Below, piece after piece: positions 6,838-14,763 of a stretch of 24,378 bases of DNA. Numbering within the stretch: the first letter of the stretch is position 1; each line of letters opens with the position of its first letter. The DNA is from HGM11788 sp964654945 (lineage in GTDB: Bacteria > Bacillota > Clostridia > Lachnospirales > CAG-274): assembly GCA_964654945.1 (NCBI GenBank), contig CAZZLN010000026.1:1-24378 (forward strand). The letters run 5' to 3'. The notes beneath the pieces were generated by a model. That model worked only from the letters and a program-made list of their open reading frames with translations, was not told the origin of the DNA and searched no databases. The translations under genes and the position numbers were made by a program.

Positions 6838-6843
6838 GGTGAC

Positions 6844-6873
6844 ATTATATTATAAAAAATAATGGGGTGTAAA
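6844..6873 (-). promoter_or_regulatory. Promoter of rnc, overlapping the acpP terminator
   Basis: On the minus strand TTTACA (6868-6873) and a perfect TATAAT (6844-6849) are 18 bases apart. The -35 box lies inside the acpP terminator hairpin. Confidence 0.6.
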
Positions 6874-6882
6874 ATACACCCC
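6851..6882 (-). terminator. Terminator of acpP
   Basis: A perfect 7-bp stem GGGGTGT/ACACCCC with a 5-base loop is followed on the minus strand by ATTATTTTTT. Confidence 0.85.
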
Positions 6883-6893
6883 GAAGTGATTAA

Positions 6894-7118
6894 TTACTTT
6901 GCAGACTTAACGTATTCTACAGCATCACCAACAGTCTTGATTTCAGAAGAATCGTCATTATCAAATTCGATACCGAATTCTTCTTCTAAAGTATTGATAA
7001 TTTGGAAAAGGTCTAATGAGTCAGCACCTAAATCTTCAAAGCTGGTTTCTAAAGTAATCTCGTCCTCAGAAACACCTAATTCATCAGCGATTATTTCTTT
7101 TACCTTATCAAATTCCAT
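6894..7118 (-). CDS. acpP: Acyl carrier protein
   Basis: This small acidic protein carries growing fatty-acyl chains on a phosphopantetheine arm. The conserved attachment motif GADSLDL is present with Ser34. I place the start at the internal ATG (MEFDKVKEII), giving 74 residues, normal for ACP. A longer frame reaching 7142 is possible, but its first codons are the ribosome binding site itself (AAAGGAGGTACTTACA just before the chosen ATG). The gene lies just after plsX, consistent with a lipid-synthesis neighbourhood, but has its own promoter and terminator, as expected for a very abundant protein. Confidence 0.97.
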   Translation of the reverse strand: MEFDKVKEIIADELGVSEDEITLETSFEDLGADSLDLFQIINTLEEEFGIEFDNDDSSEIKTVGDAVEYVKSAK

Positions 7119-7159
7119 TGTAAGTACCTCCTTTGGTTGCATTTATATTGTCATACATT

Positions 7160-7188
7160 ACTATACTAGATATTTGCAAATATTACAA
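7160..7188 (-). promoter_or_regulatory. Promoter of acpP with a palindromic operator-like spacer
   Basis: On the minus strand TTGTAA (7183-7188) and TATAGT (7160-7165) are 17 bases apart. The spacer holds a perfect 14-bp palindrome, ATATTTGCAAATAT (7170-7183), which touches the -35 box. It does not match the Bacillus FapR consensus as I know it. Confidence 0.65.
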
Positions 7189-7215
7189 GTATTATTTTCT
7201 GTTTTTTAAAAAAAT

Positions 7216-8211
7216 TTAATTATATTTTAATTTTTCAGCTGTTTTATTTACAATATCATTTTCAAGAAATAATGAACATTGTTTTATAGCTCCCCTTATT
7301 GCCTTATAATCAGAGCTGCCATGTGCTTTAACAACAAGTCCTTTAAGGCCAAGAAAAGGAGCTCCCCCTTTATCATCATAAGAAAAATAATTTTTAATAC
7401 GTTTAAATGCCCTGAAAGATATTATTGCACCAAGTTTTGAAAGCCAATCTCCCATAAGCTCTTTTTTAAGAATACCAAGCATAGTATGACCGAAGCCCTC
7501 CATAAGCTTTAATATAACATTTCCCACAAAAGCATCACATATTATAATATCGGTATCACCTTTTGTAATATCTCTTGCTTCGGTATTGCCTATAAAGTTA
7601 ATATCCTCTGTCTGTTCTAAAAGCTCATAGGCTTCCTTTACCAAAGCGTTTCCCTTTTCTTTTTCAGCACCTATATTTACAAGTCCTACAGATGGATTTT
7701 TAATTCCAAGTACATTTTCCATATATACTGAACCCATAAGTGCGTATTGTGCAAGATAAGACGGTTTTGAATCTACATTTGCACCGGAATCAAGCATCAT
7801 TGTAATACCTTTTTCTGTAGGGAGAAATGTGCCCAGAGCAGGTCTTTCAATACCTTTTATTCTGCCTACTATTATTGTGGAGCCTGTAAGCAAAGCACCT
7901 GTATTTCCTGCTGAAACAAAGGCATCTGCCTCGCCTTTTTTAACTAAGTTAAGTCCAACAACCATAGAAGAATCTTTTTTATGTTTTATTGCAGCTGTAG
8001 GAGTGTCACAGTTTTCTATTACTTCAGCTGCATTTACAACGGATATTCTGTTTTTGCCATAGCTGTATTTTGCAAGCTCAGCATTTATTATTTCTTCTTT
8101 GCCCACAAGGGTGATATTATATGTAATTTCCTTTGTAGCTTCAACAGCACCTTTTATTATTTCAAAGGGTGCATTGTCACCGCCCATGGCATCTACGGCT
8201 ATAGTTTTCAT
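7216..8211 (-). CDS. plsX: Phosphate acyltransferase PlsX
   Basis: PlsX converts acyl-ACP and phosphate to acyl-phosphate and ACP, the entry step to phosphatidic acid in most Gram-positive bacteria; it is a peripheral membrane enzyme. The protein starts MKTIAVDAMGGDNAP, the family hallmark. Later motifs are SAGNTGALL, MLDSGANVD, GNVILKLMEGFG and the C-terminal GLKGLVVKAHGSSD. I choose the ATG at 8211 (331 residues) because GGAGG lies eight bases upstream and the family begins there; the frame is open further up to 8256 but that part is not conserved. It follows folD by 16 bases in the same operon, and acpP, whose product is its partner, comes next. Confidence 0.97.
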   Translation of the reverse strand: MKTIAVDAMGGDNAPFEIIKGAVEATKEITYNITLVGKEEIINAELAKYSYGKNRISVVNAAEVIENCDTPTAAIKHKKDSSMVVGLNLVKKGEADAFVSAGNTGALLTGSTIIVGRIKGIERPALGTFLPTEKGITMMLDSGANVDSKPSYLAQYALMGSVYMENVLGIKNPSVGLVNIGAEKEKGNALVKEAYELLEQTEDINFIGNTEARDITKGDTDIIICDAFVGNVILKLMEGFGHTMLGILKKELMGDWLSKLGAIISFRAFKRIKNYFSYDDKGGAPFLGLKGLVVKAHGSSDYKAIRGAIKQCSLFLENDIVNKTAEKLKYN

Positions 8212-8227
8212 AATTTTCCTCCGTATT

Positions 8228-9079
8228 TTAAATATTGTTCTGCTTTTTACAGGCAATTATACAGTTATTCATAAGCATAGCAATAGTCATAGGACCAACG
8301 CCTCCGGGAACAGGAGTTATATATGCTGCTTTTTTCTCAACACTTTCAAAGTCCACATCACCGCAGAGTTTTCCGTTATCCATTCTGTTAATTCCCACAT
8401 CAATTACTATTACGCCATCTTTAACCATATCACCTGTTATAAACTTAGGTATACCGACTGCCGCCACAAGAATATCAGCATTCTGACAGATTTGAGAAAT
8501 ATTTTTTGTCTTTGAATGACAGGTGGTTACAGTGCCGTTTTCTGATAATAAAAGCATACCTACAGGCTTGCCGACAATGTTGCTTCTGCCAACCACAACA
8601 CAGTTTTTGCCTGTTATTTCAACACCGCTTCTTTTAATAAGTTCAATACATCCTGCCGGTGTACAGGCTTTTAAATCAGCCTTTCCTATGCTTAAAAGAC
8701 CCACATTGTATGGGTGAAAGCCATCTACGTCCTTTTCAGGCTTAATTCTTAAAAGCACCTTGTTTTCATCAATATGCTTTGGAAGAGGAAGCTGAACAAG
8801 AATACCGTTACATTCTTTGTTTTCATTTAATTCATCAATTAATTTTAAAAGCTTATCTTCAGTAGTATCAGAGCTAAGTTCATAGCTTAAAGACTTAATA
8901 CCGCAGTATTCACATGCCCTTTTCTTGTTTCTGACATACACCTGGCTGGCGGGATTTTCACCCACAAGAATTACTGCAAGACAAGGCTCATAGCCCCCCG
9001 CTTTTAACTTTTGAGCTTTAGACTTTACTTCATCTTTAATTTCAAGGGATATTAATTTTCCGTCTATAACATTAGCCAT
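8228..9079 (-). CDS. folD: Bifunctional methylene-THF dehydrogenase / methenyl-THF cyclohydrolase
   Basis: FolD interconverts 5,10-methylene-, methenyl- and 10-formyl-tetrahydrofolate with NADP, linking serine/glycine carbon to purine and formyl-Met synthesis. Visible motifs are the catalytic YVRNK (Tyr48 and Lys52), QLPLPKHI, DVDGFHPYNVG, the nucleotide-binding GRSNIVGKPVGMLL and the C-terminal PVPGGVGPMTIAM. I take the ATG at 9079 (283 residues); an in-frame TTG three codons earlier sits too close to AAGGAG. The start follows the lipoprotein stop codon by one base, so its ribosome binding site lies inside that gene and translation is probably coupled. Together with upstream fhs it forms a one-carbon operon. 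Confidence 0.97.
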   Translation of the reverse strand: MANVIDGKLISLEIKDEVKSKAQKLKAGGYEPCLAVILVGENPASQVYVRNKKRACEYCGIKSLSYELSSDTTEDKLLKLIDELNENKECNGILVQLPLPKHIDENKVLLRIKPEKDVDGFHPYNVGLLSIGKADLKACTPAGCIELIKRSGVEITGKNCVVVGRSNIVGKPVGMLLLSENGTVTTCHSKTKNISQICQNADILVAAVGIPKFITGDMVKDGVIVIDVGINRMDNGKLCGDVDFESVEKKAAYITPVPGGVGPMTIAMLMNNCIIACKKQNNI

Positions 9080-9080
9080 A

Positions 9081-10031
9081 TCAGTCAAGCTCCTTTTCTC
9101 TTAATTCAACATTACTTTTATCAATAGGATATAAATAATAAATTTTATTTCCTGCAATATTTATATAATATCCTCTTTCACCCACAACTTCTTTAATATC
9201 CTCTCCGTCAAGGTCACAGGAATAGATTTTGCTTTCATCCATATTGAGATAATAAATTCTGTCATTAGTAATATTTATATCTGAACAGGCAAAATTAAGC
9301 AAGTCATCTACTGTGTGGTCTATAAGTGAATATCTGTGGAGATAATCACCACCCTGCTTAGTTTGAGGATTAGGAGGGGTAGTGTAGTAAACATAGTCAT
9401 TATATAAATTAATGTAGCAGCTGTAATCCTCAACAATAGCCTTTGAATTGTTTCCGTCAAGGTCTGACTGATAAATTTTTGCATTATCAGATGTATTTAC
9501 AAAATAAAGCTTATCCTTATAGGCAGTAACAAAATAAGCGGCATTTTTAAATATAACTTCATTTTTTGTTCCGTCAAGGGAAGCTCTGTAAATATAACCG
9601 TTATCATCAGCATTTGAATAATATATATTATCTTTGTATATAGTCATATAATTTGCGGGAGATTCAAGTATTTTTTTGTTGTCACTGCCATCCTTATTCA
9701 TACAGTATATGTTAAAGCCATCATCTTCACTTGCATAATAAACCTTATCATTATATACATTTATAAAATAGCTTGAAAAATCATTAAGCTTAGTTTCATT
9801 ATTGCCGTTAAGGTCTGATTTATAAATTTTATATCCGTCATCAATTTTCTGATAATATATATTCTCTGAATCAGCACACAATGAACCCTTGTTGTTTATA
9901 TTTCCATTGGTATTGCCAAGATTTAATACTTCTGCATCTGTTGCTACAGCCGAAGTTTTATTTTCACCGCAGCCTGTTAATGATATTGCTGCACTAATCA
10001 TTAATAATGCTATTATTCCTTTAAATTTCAT
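9081..10031 (-). CDS. Secreted lipoprotein with a DUF5050-like beta-propeller
   Basis: The N-terminus MKFKGIIALLMISAAISLTG followed by Cys is a typical lipoprotein signal with a lipobox (LTGC), so the protein should be tethered to the outer face of the membrane. After a short linker come seven repeats of about 38-42 residues, each with a pattern like NDKVYYASEDDGFNIYCMNK or DNIYYSNADDNGYIYRASLD and a closing N-Y-I-N-x-Y strand; the last is partial. This matches the DUF5050/TolB-like propeller type of unknown function. The ATG at 10031 is chosen because AAGGAG precedes it; the frame extends to 10070 without signal. It is squeezed between fhs (10-base gap) and folD (1-base gap), so it must be co-transcribed with folate enzymes although located outside the cytoplasm. 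Confidence 0.85.
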   Translation of the reverse strand: MKFKGIIALLMISAAISLTGCGENKTSAVATDAEVLNLGNTNGNINNKGSLCADSENIYYQKIDDGYKIYKSDLNGNNETKLNDFSSYFINVYNDKVYYASEDDGFNIYCMNKDGSDNKKILESPANYMTIYKDNIYYSNADDNGYIYRASLDGTKNEVIFKNAAYFVTAYKDKLYFVNTSDNAKIYQSDLDGNNSKAIVEDYSCYINLYNDYVYYTTPPNPQTKQGGDYLHRYSLIDHTVDDLLNFACSDINITNDRIYYLNMDESKIYSCDLDGEDIKEVVGERGYYINIAGNKIYYLYPIDKSNVELREKELD

Positions 10032-10041
10032 ACTAATCTCC

Positions 10042-11712
10042 TTAGAATAAACCGGTAATCTTACCATCATCTGTTACATCAATATTTTCAGCGGCAGGAA
10101 CCTTTGGAAGTCCCGGCATAGTCATAACATTTCCTGTGAGAGCTACAATAAAGCCTGCACCTGCACTTACTCTTATTTCTCTTACAGTCATTTCAAAATT
10201 TTCGGGTCTGCCTAAAAGAGCAGGGTTATCACTTAATGAATATTGAGTTTTTGCTATACATACAGGCATTTTGTCAAGACCAAGAGATTCAAGTTTTGCA
10301 ATTTCCTTCTTAGCCTTGGCATCAATTATAACACCTTTTGCACCATAAATTTCTTTACATATAGTGTTAAGCTTGTTTTCAATAGTTTCATTTTCATCAT
10401 AAAGAGGCTTGTAATTGCTCTTTTTTGTATTAAGAACTTCAATTAGCTTGTTTGCAAGGTCAATACCGCCTTCACCGCCTTTTTCCCAAACCTTTGCGAT
10501 TTCAAAGTCAGCACCCATTAATTCACACTGATTTTTAATATAATTTATTTCAGCATCACTGTCAGTAATAAAGTTGTTTAATGTTACAATAACGGGCACA
10601 CCGAATTTGTGTACATTTTCAATATGTTTCTGTAAGTTTACGAAGCCTTTTTTAACGGCTTCAAGATTTTCAGTATTTAATTCATTTTTTGGCACACCGC
10701 CATTGTATTTTAATGCTCTTACTGTTGCAACAAGCACAACTGCATCAGGCTTTAAGCCTGCTTTACGGCATTTAATATCAAAGAATTTTTCAGCACCTAA
10801 ATCAGCACCAAAGCCTGCTTCTGTAACAACAACATCACAAAGCTTTAATGCTGTTTTTGTAGCTTTAATTGAGTTACATCCGTGAGCAATATTTGCAAAA
10901 GGACCTCCATGAATAATAGCAGGGGTGTGTTCAATGGTTTGAACAAGATTAGGCCTTAAAGCATCTTTTAAAAGAGCTGCCATAGCACCTACAATATTAA
11001 GATCCTTTGGAGTTACAGGCTTTCCCTCATATGTATATGCTACCACCATTTTACCCAATTTATCCTTTAAATCTTTTATATTTTCAGCAAGACAGACAAC
11101 TGCCATAATTTCAGATGCAACAGTAATCATAAAGCCGTCTTCTCTTGTGTTTCCGTTTATTTTGCCTCCAAGTCCGACAGCTACATGTCTTAAAACTCTG
11201 TCATTAAGGTCTACACACCTTTTCCAAACTATATTATTAGGGTCAATGCCAAGTGTATTGCCCTGATGAATATGATTGTCAATCACAGAAGATAAAAGAT
11301 TGTTTGCAGTAGTCATTGCGTGAATATCACCTGTAAAATGAAGATTTATATCTTCCATTGGAACTACCTGAGAATAACCTCCTCCCGCTGCACCGCCTTT
11401 AATACCCATACAAGGCCCTAATGATGGCTCTCTTAATGCTACAAGAGATTTAACATTAAGCTTGTTAAGTGCCTGAGAAAGACCTATTGTTACAGTAGTT
11501 TTTCCCTCGCCGGCAGGAGTAGGGTTAATAGCTGTGACAAGGACAAGCTTAGCGTCTTTGTTATTTTTGTTTTTATTGTATAATTCATCTGAAAGCTTAG
11601 CCTTATATTTTCCGTAAAGCTCTAAATCATCAGGATTAATACCAAAATTTTCAGCCACTTTTGTGATTGGTTCCAGCACACATTCCTGTGCAATCTGAAT
11701 ATCTGTTTTCAT
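10042..11712 (-). CDS. fhs: Formate-tetrahydrofolate ligase
   Basis: This enzyme makes 10-formyl-THF from formate, THF and ATP. In Clostridia it supplies formyl groups for purines and initiator tRNA, or works in acetogenesis or purine fermentation. The 556-residue protein has the normal length, the P-loop TPAGEGKT (65-72), the GIKGGAAGGGYSQVVPMEDI segment (given in part), and the C-terminal GEIxxMPGLPKVPAA-type ending, here TMPGLPKVPAAENID. The ATG follows AAAGGAGGAG. It is the first gene of the fhs-lipoprotein-folD-plsX operon. No other Wood-Ljungdahl genes are in the window, so a role in acetogenesis is not supported. Confidence 0.98.
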   Translation of the reverse strand: MKTDIQIAQECVLEPITKVAENFGINPDDLELYGKYKAKLSDELYNKNKNNKDAKLVLVTAINPTPAGEGKTTVTIGLSQALNKLNVKSLVALREPSLGPCMGIKGGAAGGGYSQVVPMEDINLHFTGDIHAMTTANNLLSSVIDNHIHQGNTLGIDPNNIVWKRCVDLNDRVLRHVAVGLGGKINGNTREDGFMITVASEIMAVVCLAENIKDLKDKLGKMVVAYTYEGKPVTPKDLNIVGAMAALLKDALRPNLVQTIEHTPAIIHGGPFANIAHGCNSIKATKTALKLCDVVVTEAGFGADLGAEKFFDIKCRKAGLKPDAVVLVATVRALKYNGGVPKNELNTENLEAVKKGFVNLQKHIENVHKFGVPVIVTLNNFITDSDAEINYIKNQCELMGADFEIAKVWEKGGEGGIDLANKLIEVLNTKKSNYKPLYDENETIENKLNTICKEIYGAKGVIIDAKAKKEIAKLESLGLDKMPVCIAKTQYSLSDNPALLGRPENFEMTVREIRVSAGAGFIVALTGNVMTMPGLPKVPAAENIDVTDDGKITGLF

Positions 11713-11760
11713 TTAAACTCCTCCTTTAATATTGTTTCTCTTAATATTTAAAATCATATA

Positions 11761-11789
11761 TAGTTTATCACTTTGTAATAAAATGTCAA
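11761..11789 (-). promoter_or_regulatory. Probable promoter of the fhs operon
   Basis: On the minus strand a perfect TTGACA (11784-11789) lies just past the ftsK stop codon. The -10 box is less clear: AAACTA at 17 bases or TATATA at 21. No terminator for ftsK is visible here, so read-through from ftsK is possible. Confidence 0.5.
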
Positions 11790-11798
11790 CAAATTTAA

Positions 11799-14594
11799 TC
11801 AGTAATTCTCTCTGCGGCTTTTCCATTCATCATACTGATATTTATCCATGAGAACATCTCTGCCTTTTGTACCGCCTTTGTCAGGTCCGACAATTCCTCT
11901 TTCCTCAAGCTCATCAATAATTCTTGCAGCCCTGTTAAATCCTATTCTGAATTTTCTTTGAATAAGACTTGTAGAGGCTCTGCCGTTTCTGACAACAAAG
12001 CTTATAACGTCGTTAATAATATCATCGCTGTCACTGTCTGATGAACCCATATCATTATCGTCATCATTGCTTGCAGAAGATTCAATTTCATTTATTATAT
12101 TCTGGTCATAATGGGCATCATCGGAAACCTTAATATAGTTTACTATTTTTTCTACTTCTTTATCGGTTACAAAAGCACCCTGTATTCTTAGAGGCTTATC
12201 CATATCTCCGGCTTGGAAAAGCATATCACCTTTACCAAGAAGCTTTTCTGCACCTGATGAATCCAAAATTGTTCTGGAGTCAACTGCTGATGCAACCTTA
12301 AAAGCTATTCTTGAAGGAACATTTGCTTTTATAACACCTGTAATTACATTTACAGATGGTCTTTGAGTTGCAATTACAAGGTGTATACCGGCAGCTCTTG
12401 CAAGCTGAGTAAGACGCTGAATAGAGCTTTCAACATCTTTTTTGGCTATCATCATAAGGTCAGCAAGCTCATCTATAATAACCACAATTTGCGGCAATTT
12501 TTCTTCGATTTCAGTGTCATTGTTATAGCCCTCAAGATTTCTTACGCCAAATGTTGCAAATAAATCGTATCTTCTCATCATTTCTCTGACTGCCCAGTTA
12601 AGAGCACCTGCTGCCTTTTGAGGGTCAGTTACGACAGGTATAAGCAGATGAGGGATACCATTGTATACACCAAGCTCTACAATTTTAGGGTCAACCATAA
12701 TAAGCTTAACATCATCAGGACTGTATTTATATAATATAGAAGTAATAAGTGTATTTATACAAACAGATTTACCTGAACCTGTTGAACCTGCAATAAGCAG
12801 ATGAGGCATTTTTGCAATATCCTGAACTATTACATTACCTGTAATATCTTTTCCTATACCAAAGGCAAGCTTTCCTTTGAAATTCTGGAATTTTTCATTT
12901 GTAAGCACCTCTCTGAAATATACCATTGAAATTGTGTCATTAGGCACTTCAATTCCTATTGCGGATTTACCGGGAATTGGAGCTTCAATTCTTATACTTC
13001 TTGCAGCCATACTAAGAGCTATATCATTGTCAAGATTTACTATTTTCTTAACACTTACTCCCTGTGGAGGAGTAAGCTCATATCTTGTTACGGCAGGACC
13101 CTGACTTATGTTGTTTACCTTTGCGTCTACATGAAATATATGCAGAGTTTCTTCGAGCTGCCTTGCTTTTTCATACATTTCATGTCTTGTGGAAGAAGTA
13201 TTAAGCTGATTATTTTTCCCAAGAAAATCAATTTTAGGAAATTTGTAATCAGTGTTATGATTTACTTTTAGCTTATTTATTGTTTTTGTTTTTTCTGCTT
13301 CTATTATAACAGGTTCTTCTCCTGTTTTATATGCAGGAGTGTTAATGGTTTTTAATGCTTCCTTTGCAATTTCATCGTTTTTTTCAGCATTAGCAGGCTT
13401 GTCCCAAGGGGGAGTGTCTGTTTGATCAGGCTTATTAACAACAGAAGATATATATTCCGGTTCTGTATTATCAATATGGGTTTTTGTTATTTTATCATCA
13501 TATGTATCTTCGTATCTGTTTTCAGTATCAATATCTTCATTTAAAAGTTCAAAAACATAATGCTCCTTGTTTTCAGATCTCATTTTGTCTGCTTCATCAA
13601 TAAGCTCTCCAAGACCGGTAAATTTTATATCCTTTCTTTTTGGCTTAGAATAAAGCTTATTGTTTTCTATAATAAAATCATTTTGAAAAAGAACATCTTC
13701 ATCCTCTCTTGTTTCCTCATCAAGAAGATTAAATGTTTTAACTCTGCCTGCTGAAGAAATATTTTGCTTTGGAGCTTTTTCCTTATTTGATTTTTTTCTT
13801 TGCTTAGATATTTCCATTTCTTCAAGAGGAAGTCTTTGCTGATTATCTTCATCATTATCTTTTTTTATCCTGCGTTTTTTTGGCACAGGTTCGGGTTCTT
13901 CTTCATTTATTTCTTCTTCATATACAGTATTTTCTCTGTAGTCATTATATTCTTCTCTCACTCCGTCAATTACATCGCCAATATAATTTATAAAACCTAC
14001 AAAGGATTTGCCTGTTGCAAGTATAAGAAGCACAATAAGTGCTGTTACAAGCACAATATATGAGCCTATGGTACCAATTAATGAATGAAGCACACCGCCT
14101 GTTACAGCACCTACAATACCGCCGTTTGAAAGGCTTGAATGTTCATAATAATATCTTATGTAATAAGAAATAGTGTTGTCTGTAAGATTGTGAAGTGTCA
14201 TAATGTGTGCAAGACTTATAAACACTATAAAAAAGCCGATAAAAAGCAAAAGCTTTATTTTAAAATTGCTTTTCTGCTTTGAAAAAAGTGTTTGTATGCT
14301 AAATAAAAGAAACACTAATGGAAGTACTGCTGCACCCATACCAAAAGAATGTATAAGAAACCCTGATACTATCTCTCCAAAAGCACCCATACTTTTGTTT
14401 GAAATAACACATATAAGCATTATAAGTGACAAACCTATAAGCACTATACTAAGCACCTCTCCCTGAAGTGCTTTTTTCTTTTCTTCTTCTGCCTTTGTCA
14501 TTTTTTTTGCAGGAGATTTTTTTGCAGTAGTTTTTTTATTATTAGAAGCAGTTTTTTTAGCTGCCGATGTTTTTTTTGTTTTGCTGTTTGCCAT
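11799..14594 (-). CDS. ftsK: FtsK/SpoIIIE-family DNA translocase
   Basis: This septal ATP-driven pump moves chromosomal DNA during division or into the forespore. The 931-residue protein has a lysine- and alanine-rich N-terminus (1-45), four or five membrane segments (about 47-66, 84-103, 113-132, 160-195), a long acidic and charged linker (about 210-470), and the RecA-like motor with Walker A GSTGSGKS (Lys609) and Walker B VVIIDELADLMM. Its C-terminal gamma winged helix (RKFRIGFNRAARIIDELEE) reads orientation sequences on DNA. Whether it serves as vegetative SftA/FtsK or sporulation SpoIIIE cannot be told from sequence; Clostridia usually rely on one such protein. It is preceded by GGAGG and diverges from purK. 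Confidence 0.96.
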   Translation of the reverse strand: MANSKTKKTSAAKKTASNNKKTTAKKSPAKKMTKAEEEKKKALQGEVLSIVLIGLSLIMLICVISNKSMGAFGEIVSGFLIHSFGMGAAVLPLVFLLFSIQTLFSKQKSNFKIKLLLFIGFFIVFISLAHIMTLHNLTDNTISYYIRYYYEHSSLSNGGIVGAVTGGVLHSLIGTIGSYIVLVTALIVLLILATGKSFVGFINYIGDVIDGVREEYNDYRENTVYEEEINEEEPEPVPKKRRIKKDNDEDNQQRLPLEEMEISKQRKKSNKEKAPKQNISSAGRVKTFNLLDEETREDEDVLFQNDFIIENNKLYSKPKRKDIKFTGLGELIDEADKMRSENKEHYVFELLNEDIDTENRYEDTYDDKITKTHIDNTEPEYISSVVNKPDQTDTPPWDKPANAEKNDEIAKEALKTINTPAYKTGEEPVIIEAEKTKTINKLKVNHNTDYKFPKIDFLGKNNQLNTSSTRHEMYEKARQLEETLHIFHVDAKVNNISQGPAVTRYELTPPQGVSVKKIVNLDNDIALSMAARSIRIEAPIPGKSAIGIEVPNDTISMVYFREVLTNEKFQNFKGKLAFGIGKDITGNVIVQDIAKMPHLLIAGSTGSGKSVCINTLITSILYKYSPDDVKLIMVDPKIVELGVYNGIPHLLIPVVTDPQKAAGALNWAVREMMRRYDLFATFGVRNLEGYNNDTEIEEKLPQIVVIIDELADLMMIAKKDVESSIQRLTQLARAAGIHLVIATQRPSVNVITGVIKANVPSRIAFKVASAVDSRTILDSSGAEKLLGKGDMLFQAGDMDKPLRIQGAFVTDKEVEKIVNYIKVSDDAHYDQNIINEIESSASNDDDNDMGSSDSDSDDIINDVISFVVRNGRASTSLIQRKFRIGFNRAARIIDELEERGIVGPDKGGTKGRDVLMDKYQYDEWKSRRENY

Positions 14595-14621
14595 TTTTAT
14601 TCCTCCGTAACTTATCTTAAT

Positions 14622-14650
14622 ATTATAACATAATTAACTCTGTTCAACAA
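14622..14650 (-). promoter_or_regulatory. Promoter of ftsK
   Basis: On the minus strand TTGTTG (14645-14650) and a perfect TATAAT (14622-14627) are 17 bases apart. Confidence 0.65.
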
Positions 14651-14694
14651 GTTATATTTTGTAAGTTGTTACTGCATCTTATATTTAGAAATGC

Positions 14695-14723
14695 TTGCAG
14701 AACTCATAATTATATGTTATGAT
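14695..14723 (+). promoter_or_regulatory. Promoter of purK-purE
   Basis: TTGCAG (14695-14700) and TATGAT (14718-14723) are separated by 17 bases. No purine riboswitch or other leader structure fits in the short space before purK. Confidence 0.65.
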
Positions 14724-14763
14724 TAAATCAATAGATGCTTGATTAATTTCGGAGGTGCAAATC

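Noticed and set aside
7119..7142. N-terminal extension of acpP (MQPKEVLT)
   Set aside because: These codons are the AAAGGAGGTACTTACA ribosome binding region of the true ATG at 7118.
8212..8256. N-terminal extension of plsX
   Set aside because: The conserved family start MKTIAVDAMGG has its own GGAGG site; the upstream part overlaps the end of folD and is not conserved in type.
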